This document shows, piece by piece, positions 36,893 to 48,107 of a stretch of DNA of 64,000 bases (its first letter is position 1; each line of letters starts with the position of its first letter). Position numbers and translations under genes: made by a program. The DNA comes from Avena insularis (taxonomy: Eukaryota > Streptophyta > Magnoliopsida > Poales > Poaceae): NCBI GenBank assembly GCA_023614405.1, contig CM042686.1:468318740-468382739 (forward strand), read 5' to 3'. The notes beneath the pieces were generated by a model, which saw nothing but the letters and a program-made list of their open reading frames with translations, made no database searches and was not told the DNA's origin.

Positions 36893-37309
36893 CTACGTGG
36901 ATTGTGTCGCATGCAAATGGCACAACCACAATTTATAAAGTGGAAGCATGTACACCCGGTTACTGGAGATCCGGGAGCTTCGCCAGACGCAGGGGATGCA
37001 GGAGCAGAGAGGCGGTGAGATAGACGGGCTCAAGATTAGGCCAGAAAGTGGTACCCATTTCCTCCTCATCTGGGCATTATCGGTGAGAACATTGCTGTTT
37101 ATGTTGCCACGTCGTTGTGCAGCATCTGAAATAAGTTGCTGCTTCGTGGAGTGTGGCAGCTTAAATAATTTATTTATGTGCCACTTACATTTTGTCGTAT
37201 TTGGAGACCTCTTGCCCCTCATCAATCGTGGAACTGGTGGATCCTTGTTTTCAGATAGCAGTGGCACAATCACAATTTCGGATTCAACTACTGACTCGGG
37301 CGTTTCCAA
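36893..37309 (-). CDS. Hypothetical ORF, 138 codons
   Basis: A minus-strand ORF starting METPESVVESEIVIVPLLSE, with a basic middle (RGKRSPNTTKCKWHINKLFK) and a region SDAAQRRGNINSNVLTDNAQ. The last third, rich in Ser/Cys/Trp, looks non-coding. No family is recognised. It lies just beyond the 3' end of the next minus-strand gene remnant and could be a separate decayed gene or chance. Confidence 0.25.
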   Translation of the reverse strand: METPESVVESEIVIVPLLSENKDPPVPRLMRGKRSPNTTKCKWHINKLFKLPHSTKQQLISDAAQRRGNINSNVLTDNAQMRRKWVPLSGLILSPSISPPLCSCIPCVWRSSRISSNRVYMLPLYKLWLCHLHATQST

Positions 37310-37433
37310 ACTCTGAGTCGCGGTACATTTTACTCAGAGAACGTGGGTAGATTGTTTCGCCTAGCAACGTGCCACACACAGAGTGATCAGAATTTAACAA
37401 AATTACATATATAGGTTCAAGTTCAACACATTA

Positions 37434-38200
37434 CTATGCATCTTCATTGCCAGCAACCTTCTTCCGCAGCCTAGGTGCCAAGCCTTCACGTCCAATGGCT
37501 TCTTCATTTCCTACCTTCTTCCTCTTCCTCGGTGCCAATTTTCTTAGCTTCACGTACTCTGCATCGCTGGGACAATGGGCACCAGAATCGTGTCCAGCAT
37601 CATCTTTCCACTCGTTTTTAATTTCTTCGGGTAGCAAAATGACATCTTTCCACTCGTTTTTAATTTCTTCGGGCAGCAAAATGACTGACCCGGCAGTCAT
37701 GTTTCTAACCTTGCGGCGCTTCCTGTCAAAGAAACAAGAATGTTGCATAACTGCCCAATATCTATAGAGTAAATAAAACAAAAATTACAATTCAGCACAA
37801 ACATGCAAACCCCAATAGACCTTTGCTTACTATGAGCTAATTGGGTTCGAGCAACCACCCTGTCCAAGAATAGAAGGGCGACTCCCAGTTGCAGCAGCTT
37901 CCACATCCAGTACATCACATTTCAGCTCAAACATGGCAGCCGAAGCATACCTTTTCATCAATCCAATTACTGACTATCACACGTTATAGGAACCATGATG
38001 CCACGTTCATCCATGAAGCTGAACTTTGCAGTCTGCTTCGGCCATAATTCAACATGATTACGCAGAGCAGCAACCATACCATATATAGTGCAGATCTGCG
38101 CAGGTGCTTCTTCCATCGTGAAACAATGGTGTCCATACCTCTTGCCCTTAGAGTCATACCTATAGAGGACTACCGTAACCAGGTAAGGAGGGTCCGCGCA
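37434..38200 (-). pseudogene. Gene remnant of unknown family with basic C-terminus
   Basis: Three minus-strand blocks appear to belong together. First, 38160-37975 reads YDSKGKRYGHHCFTMEEAPA, then QICTIYGMVAALRNHVELWP. Second, 37965-37840 reads YASAAMFELKCDVLDVEAAA after a one-base shift. Third, the last exon (37722-37434), after a good acceptor (TTGACAG), reads KRRKVRNMTAGSVILLPEEI and ends VAGNEDA with clusters of Arg/Lys (LAPRKRKK). The basic clusters suggest a nuclear protein. The early stop after CDSQ and the frame shift argue for decay. I do not recognise the family. Confidence 0.45.
37604..37687 (-). repeat. In-frame 42-bp tandem duplication in the last exon
   Basis: CATCTTTCCACTCGTTTTTA and the following 22 bases occur twice in a row with one difference (GGGT/GGGC). 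On the minus strand it repeats the 14 residues ILLPEEIKNEWKDV. The frame is kept. Confidence 0.75.
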
Positions 38201-38902
38201 GATCCCACTTGATAGAAAACTATGGACAAAATATGTTTGTCAGCATTGGGCTAACAAACAATTTGAGGTTTAGTAGCCAGCTAGCAGTTGTAACTAGTGC
38301 GAATAGCAAAGAGAAGGGTAGATCACCCGCTTGTATACAGAACTTCTTCTTTCTTGATAGTAGGATCTACCATCCTCCGAGCTGCTCGGCTCGTCGGTGG
38401 CGGAGGCGGGCTAGAGCCTCGCAACAACGGCTACGGCATGCGCCAATGGAGCTCGGGATCAGCGACTGGGCACAGCAACTGGGCGCAGCAACTTGGTGCC
38501 GGAAGTCAAATGTCCGAAGGGATCGTCCTGCCTGGAGGGTGGATTCCGACGCCGCCGGTGCTAGGGGAAAGCTGGGAATGAATTTGTGAAATTGGTCAAC
38601 GCATCCAATCCACTTAGCTGCTCAATTTGCCTAAGAGGTTGCCGCGTTGGAGCCCGCGTCACGGACAGATGACCGACATGAGGGTCCCGACCGTCTACTT
38701 CACGGGGCAGTTTAACAGAATGTTTGAATTTGGCAGGGGTGAGATGAGTTTGCCTCGAAATGGCCCCTCTCAGTAGTTGGCAGCCCAACTTTTCGAAACG
38801 CGGTAATTTCAGGCAACTTAGGTACCGCCATGCGCTGGCCTGCCAACTTTGGTACCATAGACGAACAAGCCCCTTCATAAGGCCATCTCCTCATAGCCCA
38901 CA
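38201..38902. other. No gene recognised
   Basis: Moderately GC-rich DNA with short open frames on both strands and no recognisable domain. It ends at the CACTA-like terminus. Confidence 0.35.
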
Positions 38903-39235
38903 CACTACAAGAAAATTTTCCTTCCGCAATGAATTGGCCCGATGGTCGTTGGAAATGGCGTGTCTTCCGTGACGAAATTCTCGGCTTGGCCGTGGCCGAT
39001 GGAAAACTTTTTTCTGGTTTCGCGGCCCTCTACTACGACGGATCTGCTAAAACTATGGAGGAAGCTCGGCCAGCGCGTGGTAGAAGAAAGATTTTCGTTT
39101 CCTCACGCGATATTGACTCACCAAAGTCTTTTGAGGCGTGTGGGTCCTGCACATTAGTGTCTCTAGTGGAGCATACTTTTTGGTCGCGCCTCCCTGATTT
39201 GAACTCGATAACGTAGCTTGAGGAGTCTACCGTTT
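38903..39235 (+). mobile_element. Left end of a CACTA-type transposon (partial)
   Basis: Starts CACTACAAGAAAATTTTCC, the terminal sequence of Triticeae CACTA elements, followed by GC-rich subterminal DNA. No right terminus (TTTTCTTGTAGTG) was found downstream, and no transposase is present. The adjacent 125-bp repeats may be part of the same element. Confidence 0.5.
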
Positions 39236-40295
39236 AGTCAGGCTGCTAGGTCCCACATGTCAGCCTCTTATTAGAAGGATCGTGTGTATGATGGAATTTT
39301 TTTCCTTCGCTCGCACTACCCTCTTCCGAAGTTGATAGTGCTGCTCGATGCATCTACCGTCTAATCAACCTCCTGGGACCCACATGTCATCCTCTCATTA
39401 GAAGAAACATGTGTATGATGGAATTTTTCCTTCACGGCGCTTACATTCCGAGTTGATAGCGCCGCTCGACGCATCTACTGTTTAACCAACCTCCTGAGCC
39501 CCACATGTCATCCTCTCAATAGAAGAAACGTGTGTATGATGGATTTTTTTCCTTGGCTCGTGCTACACTGTTCCGAACTTGATAGCGTTGTTCAATGCAT
39601 CTACCGTTTAATCACGATGCTGGGCCCCACATGTCATCCTCTCATTAGAAGAAACGTGTGTATGATGGATTTTTTCCTTCGCTGGCGCTACCCCGTTCCT
39701 GGTTTGATAGCGTTGCTCGACGCATCTACCGTTTAACCAACCTCCTGAGCCCCACATGTCATCCTCTCATTACAAGAAACGTGTGTATGATTGATTTTTT
39801 TCCTTCGCTCGCGTTATCCTGTTCCGAACTTCATAGCGTTGTTCAATGCATCTACCGTTTAATCACGCTGCTGGGCCCCACATGTCATCCTCTCATTAGA
39901 AGAAACGTGTGTATGATGGTTTTTTTCCTTCGCTGGCGCTACCCCGTTCCGAGTTGATAGTGATGCTCGACACATCTACCATTTAACCAACCTCCTAAGC
40001 CCCACATGTCATCCTCTCATTAGAAGAAACGTGTGTATGATGGATTTTTTTCATTCGCTCGCGCTACCCTGTTCCGAACTTGATAGCGATGTTCGATGCA
40101 TCTACCGTTTAATCATGCTGGTGGGCCCCACATGTCATCCTATCATTAGAAGAAAGGTGTGTATGATGGATTTTTTACCCTTTGTCGCGCCTTCATGTTC
40201 CGAACTTGATAGCTTTGCTCTCTGCATCAGCCGTTTATTCAAGCTGGTGAGTCCCTTATGTCAGCCTCACATTAGAAGAATCGTGGGCATCTCAA
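39236..40295 (+). repeat. ~125-bp tandem repeat, about 8 copies
   Basis: The landmark GTGTGTATGATGG recurs near 39283, 39408, 39530, 39655, 39783, 39907, 40034 and 40160. Each unit also has CATCTACCGTTTAA and CCCACATGTCATCCTCTCAT. Copies differ by scattered substitutions and an alternating pair of variants. Short open frames inside it are by-products. Confidence 0.85.
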
Positions 40296-41890
40296 TTTAT
40301 TAAATGCCAGATAATGGAGTAGTTTCTTAAAAACATGGGTAGGCGGGTTTTTTATTTTTGTTTTAAAGGGCAATTCCAAAAAGGCTGAATTAAACATTTT
40401 GGGTTATTCATCATCTACTATACTCAATGGGCTATACTCCATGCGCTATTCTCCATGGGATCGTTGATAATTATTTAAATGGGCCGTTGTCAGCAAGTCC
40501 CCTGACCCCTACATGGCCGAATTAAATTGTTCTAGGCTAAAGAGGGGTCGAATGGGCTAGATTTTACCTCCTCTTTAGTAAAATTTGCATGGCTCGGCCA
40601 GATTCGGAACACAGACCTCACTACCAGAGGGAGAAAGAAACGATAATTCTTTTGACATATATTCGTGTAAAAATATCTAAAGAACAAGGGACACAGACCA
40701 CGTGCGCCAAAACTGGATAGGTATCCAATGACTTCACTTGGTACCCTCTCATTTCTGTCCAAAACAAATCCAACGGTTCCGATGACACAGAGGTAAAAGC
40801 TCTAGTGTAAGCAGCCCAGCAGCAGCGACATAACTTTTTTACAAATTTAGTAGCATTTGAAACATCTAATAGTACAGAATAAGACAGAAAAAATATCGAC
40901 AGATTTCTAGTTCGTATTCAGCAGCACTTGACTGATTCTGCAGCATTCGAAAGTGACTGTTTCAGCTATGCAGACACTGAAACTCAATAGCAGTACAGAG
41001 AGAACCCGTTCATGTTATAGCTCTAAAAACCGTGTCCCACGATCAGTTTGCCCTTTTATCCAAACACACTCGATCATTGGAGCAAGCATAACGGACGATC
41101 AAGTATGCTTTTGTGTGCATACCTCCTCTTCACATTAATACCAGTGTGACCCCCATATATATGCATCCCAAAATTCCCAAGACTCATCTAGATTGTGACA
41201 AAGCCAAGTTTAAAAAAGGAAAGCAAGACCATCTACTGCACTTGATCTAAACAAGTACCAGTACATCAGTAGTAGTTCTAGAAAATACCTTAGTAATAGT
41301 AATGACATAACACTTGACAGATTGAGTGGAATTTGAAGCTTGAGCAGTACAGAATAAGATAGAAAAAATATCTACAGATTCCCAGTTCATATTCAGCACC
41401 ACTTAACAGATTCAGCAGCATTTCAAAGTGACCGATTCAGCAGTACATATCATGACCAAAAGAAATGACAGATTCAACAATGAAGACATTGAAATTCAAT
41501 AGTTGTAGCAAAGCCATGACTCATAAGGAAAGAGAGTCCATATTCAGCACTCGATCGGTCGATCTGAACAAGTACCACTACATATGTATACTACAAAATA
41601 GATTAGCAGTAGCAAGTTAAGACCTCCATACAAAATACTCGGCATAACGCAATAGCATGTCAAGTGCTGGCTGGGTAGCGCTTTCTTTCCTACCTGTTAG
41701 CCTTTCCTTGTCACACCATCGCCTGTGGGCCCACTATGTCAGCAACGTACATTGGAAATATGTATACATTGCCGCAAACTTGTTCCACCTCTCCCCATAC
41801 AAATTGAATCTGTCAACATAAAGTAGTAATTAATTAGTACGACATTACATATCTTAAAATTGGGATCATCGCAAAGAATATTTAGATGTT
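40296..41890. repeat. Non-coding, with a diffuse ~470-bp duplication
   Basis: 40,870-41,300 and 41,340-41,620 share, in the same order, AGAATAAGA(C/T)AGAAAAAATAT, CAGATT(T/C)C(T/C)AGTTC, CAGCA(G/C)CACTT and ACAAGTACCA. No gene is seen. It lies 3' of the F-box/SIAH pseudogene. Confidence 0.45.
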
Positions 41891-42649
41891 TTATCTCACT
41901 TTTGAAACTTTTTGATGCAATACTCCTAATCCACAGGGAATTCTGACGAACGGTTCATAAGCTTCCAAGTAACACCGTGGCTGCCACAGGTATGACCTAA
42001 GCCCTTCCAGGGCGACTTCGGCCGACGATGGCCTGCTCGTCAGCTCAGATGTCACCACCATTTTGACCGCATGGAGCTCATGCCATAGAGATAGCGACCA
42101 AAGCTTCACCTTGTACTGCGTCGATTCGCACACCCCTGAACTGACGAACCTGGGGGATATGACAATGTCCGTGGTGTGGCCATCAATTTGGGCGACGAAC
42201 ATGGTGCCCTCTTTCCCGATGCTGATGATATATGCTCTCCGTGAGCCCCCTGTGGGCACCGGCTTAGACGGCTCCCAGTGTTTGTGGCTATAGGGTATTA
42301 TGGGTGCAGTCCTCGAGTGGGCAACTCTGAGGTGGCGGATGAGCTCTACCATAGGTGTTAGCTCTACCGACGAGGTGATGAACGCGCATCCAGGCTCCGT
42401 GTAGACTTGTTGGCCGTGAAAGCACCAGATTATGTGTTCATAGACATCGTTGTAGGGGACGAATGTCCCACAGTGGTCGTTGGGGCATCTGCTACCTTTT
42501 CCGCCCACGACTTGGCGGTACAGCTCCTTGGAGCATGTGGCCAGCTAGGCGGCGCTGGTAGTGTCCATACGCATAGCGATTTCGTTGAAAACATCGTCGC
42601 CGACCTTACTCCAGATGTCGTGCAGTGGGTTGTGCGTCGATTGCGACAT
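41891..42649 (-). pseudogene. F-box-like plus SIAH-type zinc-finger protein, one amber stop
   Basis: One minus-strand frame runs from an ATG at 42649 (MSQSTHNPLHDIWSKVGDDV) to the stop at 41891. The first ~45 residues look like an F-box (DDVFNEIAMRMDTTSAA, then LATCSKELYRQV). They are followed by a cysteine/histidine region like the SIAH/SINA zinc finger (RCPNDHCGTFVPYNDVYEHI, then WCFHG, EPGCAF and LIRHLRVAHS) and a TRAF-like C-terminal half. Such proteins act in ubiquitin ligases. The only visible lesion is TAG at 42545-42547, where Gln is likely (SAA*LATCS). An in-frame ATG at 42928 would give a longer, low-complexity N-terminus; I prefer 42649 because the F-box starts near it. The downstream part has no ATG of its own near its start. 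Confidence 0.6.
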
Positions 42650-42917
42650 CGGGATGGATTGGGGGGGAAGAGGTCGGACCAGAGTATGACTATCGGGGGA
42701 CTTTTGGAGATGGGTGGCATGCAGCCTACAAGATCCGATGCAGCAGGCGATATGGTGAGGAAAATGTGCGAAGCGTGCACTGGAGACGATCCCAAATGCG
42801 GGGCCAGGCGGCGTTGGCGAGTGGGGATAAAAACAACCGAGATGGGGAAGATGGGATGGCTCTTTGAGCGAGTTTTTTTGCAAGGCCTCTGGAGCTGCAT
42901 CCAGGACGCGGGTTAGC

Positions 42918-43065
42918 TTGGCTTGCACGCTGCAGTACTAAATTAACCATTTGAAATCCTGGAGCATTTTATAGCTAGGACGGCACGCTGCCCTGCCCTA
43001 AATTAACCATGTCACAACCTGGGCCATTACAGCTAGGCCGGCACACTGCCGTGTACGCCGACTAG
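42918..43065. repeat. ~65-bp direct repeat, about two copies
   Basis: GCACGCTGC...TAAATTAACCAT...CCTGG(A/G)(G/C)CATT...TAGCTAGG repeats at about 42,927 and 42,992, with a third partial CACACTGCC at 43,043. It lies upstream of the F-box/SIAH pseudogene. Confidence 0.5.
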
Positions 43066-43130
43066 AGTTACTACTGCTGTCATGTTTGATCAGATGATAT
43101 TTGTTTAGTTTGCTAAAAAGGATTATACTG

Positions 43131-43773
43131 TAGGGATGGACTATCAAGCAGCTCTACCCGTTAAGGATCAGCTCGTTAAGGCTCATGCTCATTAAGGCTC
43201 AGATCATTAAACTCGTTAAGGATAACGAGCAAAAAGTAAAGCTCAGCTTGGTTCATTATTTGTTAACGAGCGCTCACGAGCTGCTCGTTATGAAAATGTA
43301 TCAGCCTTAGGCAGAGGCATACCGATAATTAAAAACGACAGTCGGCAGGGTTCAGTCAGTGTCATGGTCAGCAGATCCAGATCGAGAAGATGGAGATGGG
43401 GTATGAAGTAGGAGATGACGAGTTGACGAGACTCATGAGAAATATTCTGAATCGATCGGGAGGGTCTAGGGTAAGGTTTTTGGTCGGTCGCTCTCGCTCC
43501 TGGATTGATCAGTCTTACTCAATGGGCTAGATGTCTGCCTTAGATGGGCTGCCAGATTAGACATGTAGCAACATAAGTGGGCCTTACCTTGGTTGTTACC
43601 GAGCTTAACGAGTAGGTCACGAACATCGTTAAATTGATCGTTTAGCTCGTTAAGGATATCGAGCAAAAACTACAGCTCAGCCAAGATCGTTAAGGAAATG
43701 AGTCGATTTTGAAGAGCTGAGCAAACGGGTGCTCATTAAACTCGTCGAGTTTTGAGTTTTATGTCCAGCCCTA
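43131..43773. mobile_element. Non-autonomous hAT-type element (~643 bp)
   Basis: Terminal inverted repeats TAGGGATGGAC (43131) and GTCCAGCCCTA (ends 43773) with one mismatch; the right end matches the TAGGGCTGGAC ends of plant hAT elements. The subterminal DNA on both sides is full of CTCGTTAAGG / CCTTAACGAG motifs, the kind of repeated site hAT transposases bind. No transposase is encoded. An 8-bp target duplication is not evident (TTATACTG against ATTCTTTG). Confidence 0.6.
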
Positions 43774-43992
43774 ATTCTTTGGAGCAGGAGGTAGTACAAT
43801 ACTAGCAGTAGTACACTAGATGTTTGTTTTGCAGTTTTGCTGCAAACATAGTACAATAAATACCTCCACATTGGAGCCTAGCGCGATTAAGTACCACAGC
43901 GTTCCAACAAGATGCATGATAACGGAAGGTGTTCAAGCACCTCTTTACAGAATAGTCATAATTAGAAGCGAACATTCACTACACTAATACAC

Positions 43993-44385
43993 CTATGATA
44001 TAGTAAATTGTCCATCAAATGACGGGTGATAACTTGCACATCTGATCACCTTCTCGCAGTTATCATGATCAAACACTATCACCTTAAAGGAAGTGGTGGC
44101 AAGCTTCTTGAATAACAGAAAGTATCCTACCTTCAAGTCATGTGCTTTGACAAAATCTAGCCATCCTTCGTCAAGGATTACCATGCCATCTTGCTTCTTC
44201 AGCTTGACGTCCCAGCTGCAGGCTTTGCATATCTTCAGCTTGATGGCCTCTGGATACTCACCGCCAAATGTTAGCAAAAAGTAGCTGGGTATGCTCCACA
44301 CGTCTAACCCTCCTAGTACTAATAGTATCTTGCAGAACTCATCACAGGTGTTTTCCACGTGGGTGTTCCTGGCTAGCCCCTCCAT
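43993..44385 (-). CDS. B3 DNA-binding domain protein (REM-like), short
   Basis: 130 codons from the ATG at 44385. Residues ~15-110 form one B3 domain: FCKILLVLGGLDVWSIPSYF, LKICKACSWDVKLKKQDG, DEGWLDFVKAHDLKVGYFLL and FKVIVFDHDNCEK. B3 proteins bind DNA in the nucleus as plant transcription regulators; short single-domain members belong to the REM group. No stop or shift is seen. An in-frame TGA immediately precedes the ATG. An acceptor-like run TTTTTTTGCAG lies ~85 bp upstream, so an earlier exon is possible. The tail after B3 is only ~15 residues, shorter than most REM proteins, so it may be a fragment. Confidence 0.75.
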   Translation of the reverse strand: MEGLARNTHVENTCDEFCKILLVLGGLDVWSIPSYFLLTFGGEYPEAIKLKICKACSWDVKLKKQDGMVILDEGWLDFVKAHDLKVGYFLLFKKLATTSFKVIVFDHDNCEKVIRCASYHPSFDGQFTIS

Positions 44386-45391
44386 TCAGACTGCACATGA
44401 CTCTCTTGTCTTCTTCAATGATGAGTCTATCCAAGCTCTTCTTACCCGAACACTGCAAAAAAATCCCGTGGACAGATAATGTCTCTACCAGCTATCAATA
44501 ATTGTGAAATAGTACAGTATTAGTTGATAGAGTACAATACAAGATCAGCTAAGAAAGTAAAGTGGAGCAATTTTCTTATCAAAGTACACAAATTAAAGTC
44601 TTAACTCTAGCTAGCATGAACGCCGGTTATATTAGTACTACTTCCAAGGTCTGGGCATCACATTAGTGCAGTTCTTTATCGAGCAGTATAGATACCGAAC
44701 ACCCAGGAACAGACGAACGGACGAACATGATGAGCTCTATCTACTGCCGATGGTAGAGATGCATACATATACTCGAAATTTTGGCAAAAATCAGGGTAGA
44801 GCAGCAGCCGCCCTAACTTGCCCAAATTAAAGGGACCTCCGCCCCTGAGACAAATCTAAAACAAAACATAGCGAGTGGCCTCCCAAATCATCATCAGCTG
44901 CGGATCAATCAATACAAAATTTGAACTTATTATTATAGTTCACCGTAGATCTAGCCCCAGAACTAGCTTGCATACGTAAAACTGGACTGTAGTATACAGA
45001 CGGGTTAAATGCACTAGATGAGAACTATACTCAACACCAACCCAATGTTAACCAAGCGCTAATAAAAGCTTGAACGCATCTCATCATCAAGATGAAGGGT
45101 TCCGGGGATTATGTACATACCGCACTGCCACTGTGATGTCTGAGGGATGCAAGGACTCTATGATGAGGTTGCAGGGCCCGCCACTTGCAGCCGACCCGCC
45201 TAAGATGAGTAAGTTGTGGCGGTGGTGGTCGTCAATGGAGGGAAGTGCAATGGCGATTAAGGAGTGCTGTGTGAGAGAGGGCTGGGGCTTGGGCGGGGGC
45301 TCGTGAGGGAATAAATGCGGCAAGGTTACACGAATGTTGTAGACAAAGCAAACTTGCCACCAATACAGTACTACTAATTGTCATGCAAAAA
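44386..45391. other. No confident gene
   Basis: AT-rich DNA. A 78-codon minus-strand frame at 45323-45087 (HEPPPKPQPSLTQHSLIAIA...) is GC-rich and could be a gene start, but no family is recognised. Confidence 0.3.
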
Positions 45392-46843
45392 TTAATTGCC
45401 TAGAAAATTGGTCACGACAGCTTGAGTGCTTGAATAGGGAAACATCAAACACATACTATGAAAGTATATTATTACATACATGGTGCCTAGTACAAGAAAT
45501 AGTGGAAATGATGTTGCAAGTACTGATACTACAATACAATATGAAATTAATACGTACATAGTACTATACATTACATGGTGACAAGTACTAGCTACAGAAA
45601 TTATGTTGCGAGTGCTCATAATCAGCTTTTCGGTATTTTTGTCAAACTTCACATGGTTATAACGAGGCAGGATTGGCACAAACCACATTGGCGCCTCAAA
45701 CATTTGCTCTCTATGTTCCGCTCCAGTGTAGTTAAGTGATGAACCTATGGTAGCTCCCCCATTGACGTGCATGCGGCTCCAATCTGTAACTGGCTATGGG
45801 CGATGTTGGCACCGCACATGTGTAGCAAACACACAGTCTCCTCCGAACACTGGCAGAGCTTCGTCAACATCGGCAACACCAGGTTCGGAGTTTGTAGGGG
45901 GGTTGAGGATGAATGGATGGTTGATTCCCACAAACACTGACCTCCCTTCAAGATTATCCCTTTTGATCTAGTCCGGTGCTATAGGGTCATCCAAATTAAG
46001 GGCCCTCTGGAAAACTTGGTAGCGGAGCGAGGGACAAGTGAGTAGTTATCTACCAATGCATGATACATGATTACCATGGTTCCTGGTTCGTGCACCCCTG
46101 GTGTGAATCTACAGGATATTCCAGCCAAGATCTACCAAGTACCAACTGCGTAATGCAATATCTTCAGCCTCGGCATTGTCACCGGCTTGGACGTTTGCCG
46201 GCTCTTCAATTACTAGAGCCTGTATGACATGCGGGCCTGCAAGTATACCTGTGTGTGCATTTCAGTTAGCAAAAGTATCACGAACAATGCAGTTGTAAGT
46301 AATTTATAAATTTTACTTTTAAATAATGGGACTCACTCCACTTGTTTGGTTCCTAGACAAGAACATCTCCTTGCGGTTCTGTCACCGCGTACATGCGATC
46401 AATAGAACCACTGATTAGACACTTGGCAATGGAATCGACATACGTTACTGGTGCAAGATAGTCGTTTCGAAAGATAATCCAGTCCCTGTCATAAGGAAAA
46501 TCTATGGTAGCAATGAATTTGTCAAACACCACCATCGCGCTGTAGTGCCATTGGTTGTCAAATCTATATGGTTTCTTTGCTATTTGTATCTTCAACAACT
46601 CGATATACGCGTTCTTGTAGAGGTAAGTGCATGAAGGGCCGGGGAAACACTGGTTACCCAATGGATAAATATCAACACGCTGCACATGTGGTAGCTCGAC
46701 ACGTGCCATATTGTAGATGTTTTGGAGGTACCAACGCCCCGGGTGCTTTCAATCGCAATCCATTCTCCGTTGACACCAACCCAGCGACCCTAGTTTTCAA
46801 ATCCTTCCTCATCCCATGTTTCGGGTATGTCATCATCAACTAG
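45392..46843 (-). pseudogene. DUF295/KIB-like (F-box-associated beta-propeller) pseudogene
   Basis: Minus-strand blocks in order: DIPETWDEEGFEN*GRWVGV near 46830-46740; a one-base shift into YLQNIYNMARVELPHVQRVD; QWHYSAMVVFDKFIATIDFP; an interval that may be an intron near 46.35-46.25 kb; SWYLVDLGWNIL*IHT near 46130; ALNLDDPIAPD*IKRDNLEG near 46000; RSVFVGINHPFILNPP; and EAPMWFVPILPRYNHVKFDK near 45690. The run 'LEGRSVFVGIN' and an ending '..APMWFVP' resemble DUF295/KIB proteins of grasses, mostly F-box-linked and of unknown substrate. Several amber codons and at least one shift make it non-functional. The true 3' end is uncertain. Family assignment is by resemblance and only moderately sure. 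Confidence 0.45.
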
Positions 46844-47171
46844 TACAAATGCTTCTACTATTGGATTGTCTAGTGGCATCAACAACACGTCAATGCCCTG
46901 CAATAGATTTTCTTCATATATAGGGGCATGCAAGGTGTTTGACTAAGGGGGTAGTACTAGATAGCTTTGCAGAAAAACTACTATCTGAAAGATGCAGAAA
47001 CGTGTTGAATAAATCATGAATGCATGCATACAAACACACTAAGGAATAAGGTATTGTTTGCATTAAAGAAATAGTGTAGGAATAGTTAAGTTTCCTATGC
47101 TGGCACAGTTCAGAGGAATGGGCCAGAGGAAACAATGCAGGAAATTTTCCTATGATTGATTAACAAGATTA
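46844..47171. other. Intergenic, nothing recognised
   Basis: AT-rich DNA between the DUF295-like remnant and a MITE. No coding signal is seen. Confidence 0.4.
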
Positions 47172-47675
47172 GGGGCCTCTTTCGATCAATGGTTTTTAAA
47201 AAACGTAGGAATAGGAAAAACACAGGATTAACATGGTAGGTACAGTAAATTCATATTAGGAATTAAAAACGCAGGAATTTTGTAACAAGTGTCTTTGGAT
47301 GGTGAATATGAAATAAACACAAGAGTTTTGCTAGAATATAGTGTAAGCATATTGGACTTCTCAAAGGAGAAATAGAATGAGGTTGGAGCTCGTGTTTAGA
47401 TTCTTATGGAATGGAGGGCATAGGAACTAAGAAGTGACTCCATAGGAATTTGATATCTTCCAAAATCCTACGGGTTAGAATCCTCCACAACTCATATGCA
47501 ATTCTTCATATCCAACTTGGACCTTATTTTCAAATTCCTACGCGTGCAAAGAACAAGAATGAGGTCCCAAGAGACACGATAACATCATAAATATACTCTC
47601 CCGTGAGGTTTGACTTTGATTTTACCATGTTTTAAAGTAATCCTATGTTTTTGTATTCATGTAAACCAAAGAGCC
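47172..47675. mobile_element. MITE, Tourist/Harbinger-like (~500 bp)
   Basis: Left end GGGGCCTCTTTCGATCA, right end ACCAAAGAGCC (reverse complement GGCTCTTTGGT). Inside, the motifs 'TAGGAATTTGATATC' and 'AATCCTACGGG' appear in opposite orientation on the two halves, as in the GGCCTCTTTGATTCA family of Triticeae MITEs. TTA precedes the left end, but no matching right TTA/TAA was found. Confidence 0.5.
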
Positions 47676-47843
47676 AACTTTTTATAGAAATCTTGTGTTT
47701 GTAAAACACATGAAACTTAAAATATAACGCTAGCCTTGATTGGCCAATACACCTTCAGTTACAGGTATCAACAATCCTGGTCGTTCTTGTGTTTTCAGAT
47801 TAGTATGTTTGAAGGAGAGGGGGGACATTGAAGCAAAAGTCCT

Positions 47844-48107
47844 GGGCCTCTTTCGATCACAGGATTGAGACCACAGGAATTTCATAGGGTTGCCGGTGAA
47901 AAACAGGTGATTGTAAAACGTAGGAAAACTACCTACGTGATTGGCATGATGAGAGTTGAGCCTCAAGTAGATGTTCCAATTCCTACGGGATTTAAGCATG
48001 GGTGGGGGGGTTGTAGTTCAAAAGAATTTGCGTACCACGATTCCTTTGATCCAAATTCAATCCATAGGAAAGAATCTAAGGATTTGAGTCCTACAAAAAT
48101 CATGTAA
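47844..48107. mobile_element. Second MITE of the same family, right end truncated
   Basis: Starts GGGCCTCTTTCGATCACAGG, matching the left end at 47172, and ends in related inverted motifs (GATTCCTTTGATCCAAATTC, GAGTCCTACAAAAATCAT). The final GAGGCCC is missing. Confidence 0.45.

Noticed and set aside
42407..42916. 169-codon plus-strand frame as a gene
   Set aside because: It is the antisense shadow of the F-box/SIAH pseudogene, which has recognisable domains on the minus strand.
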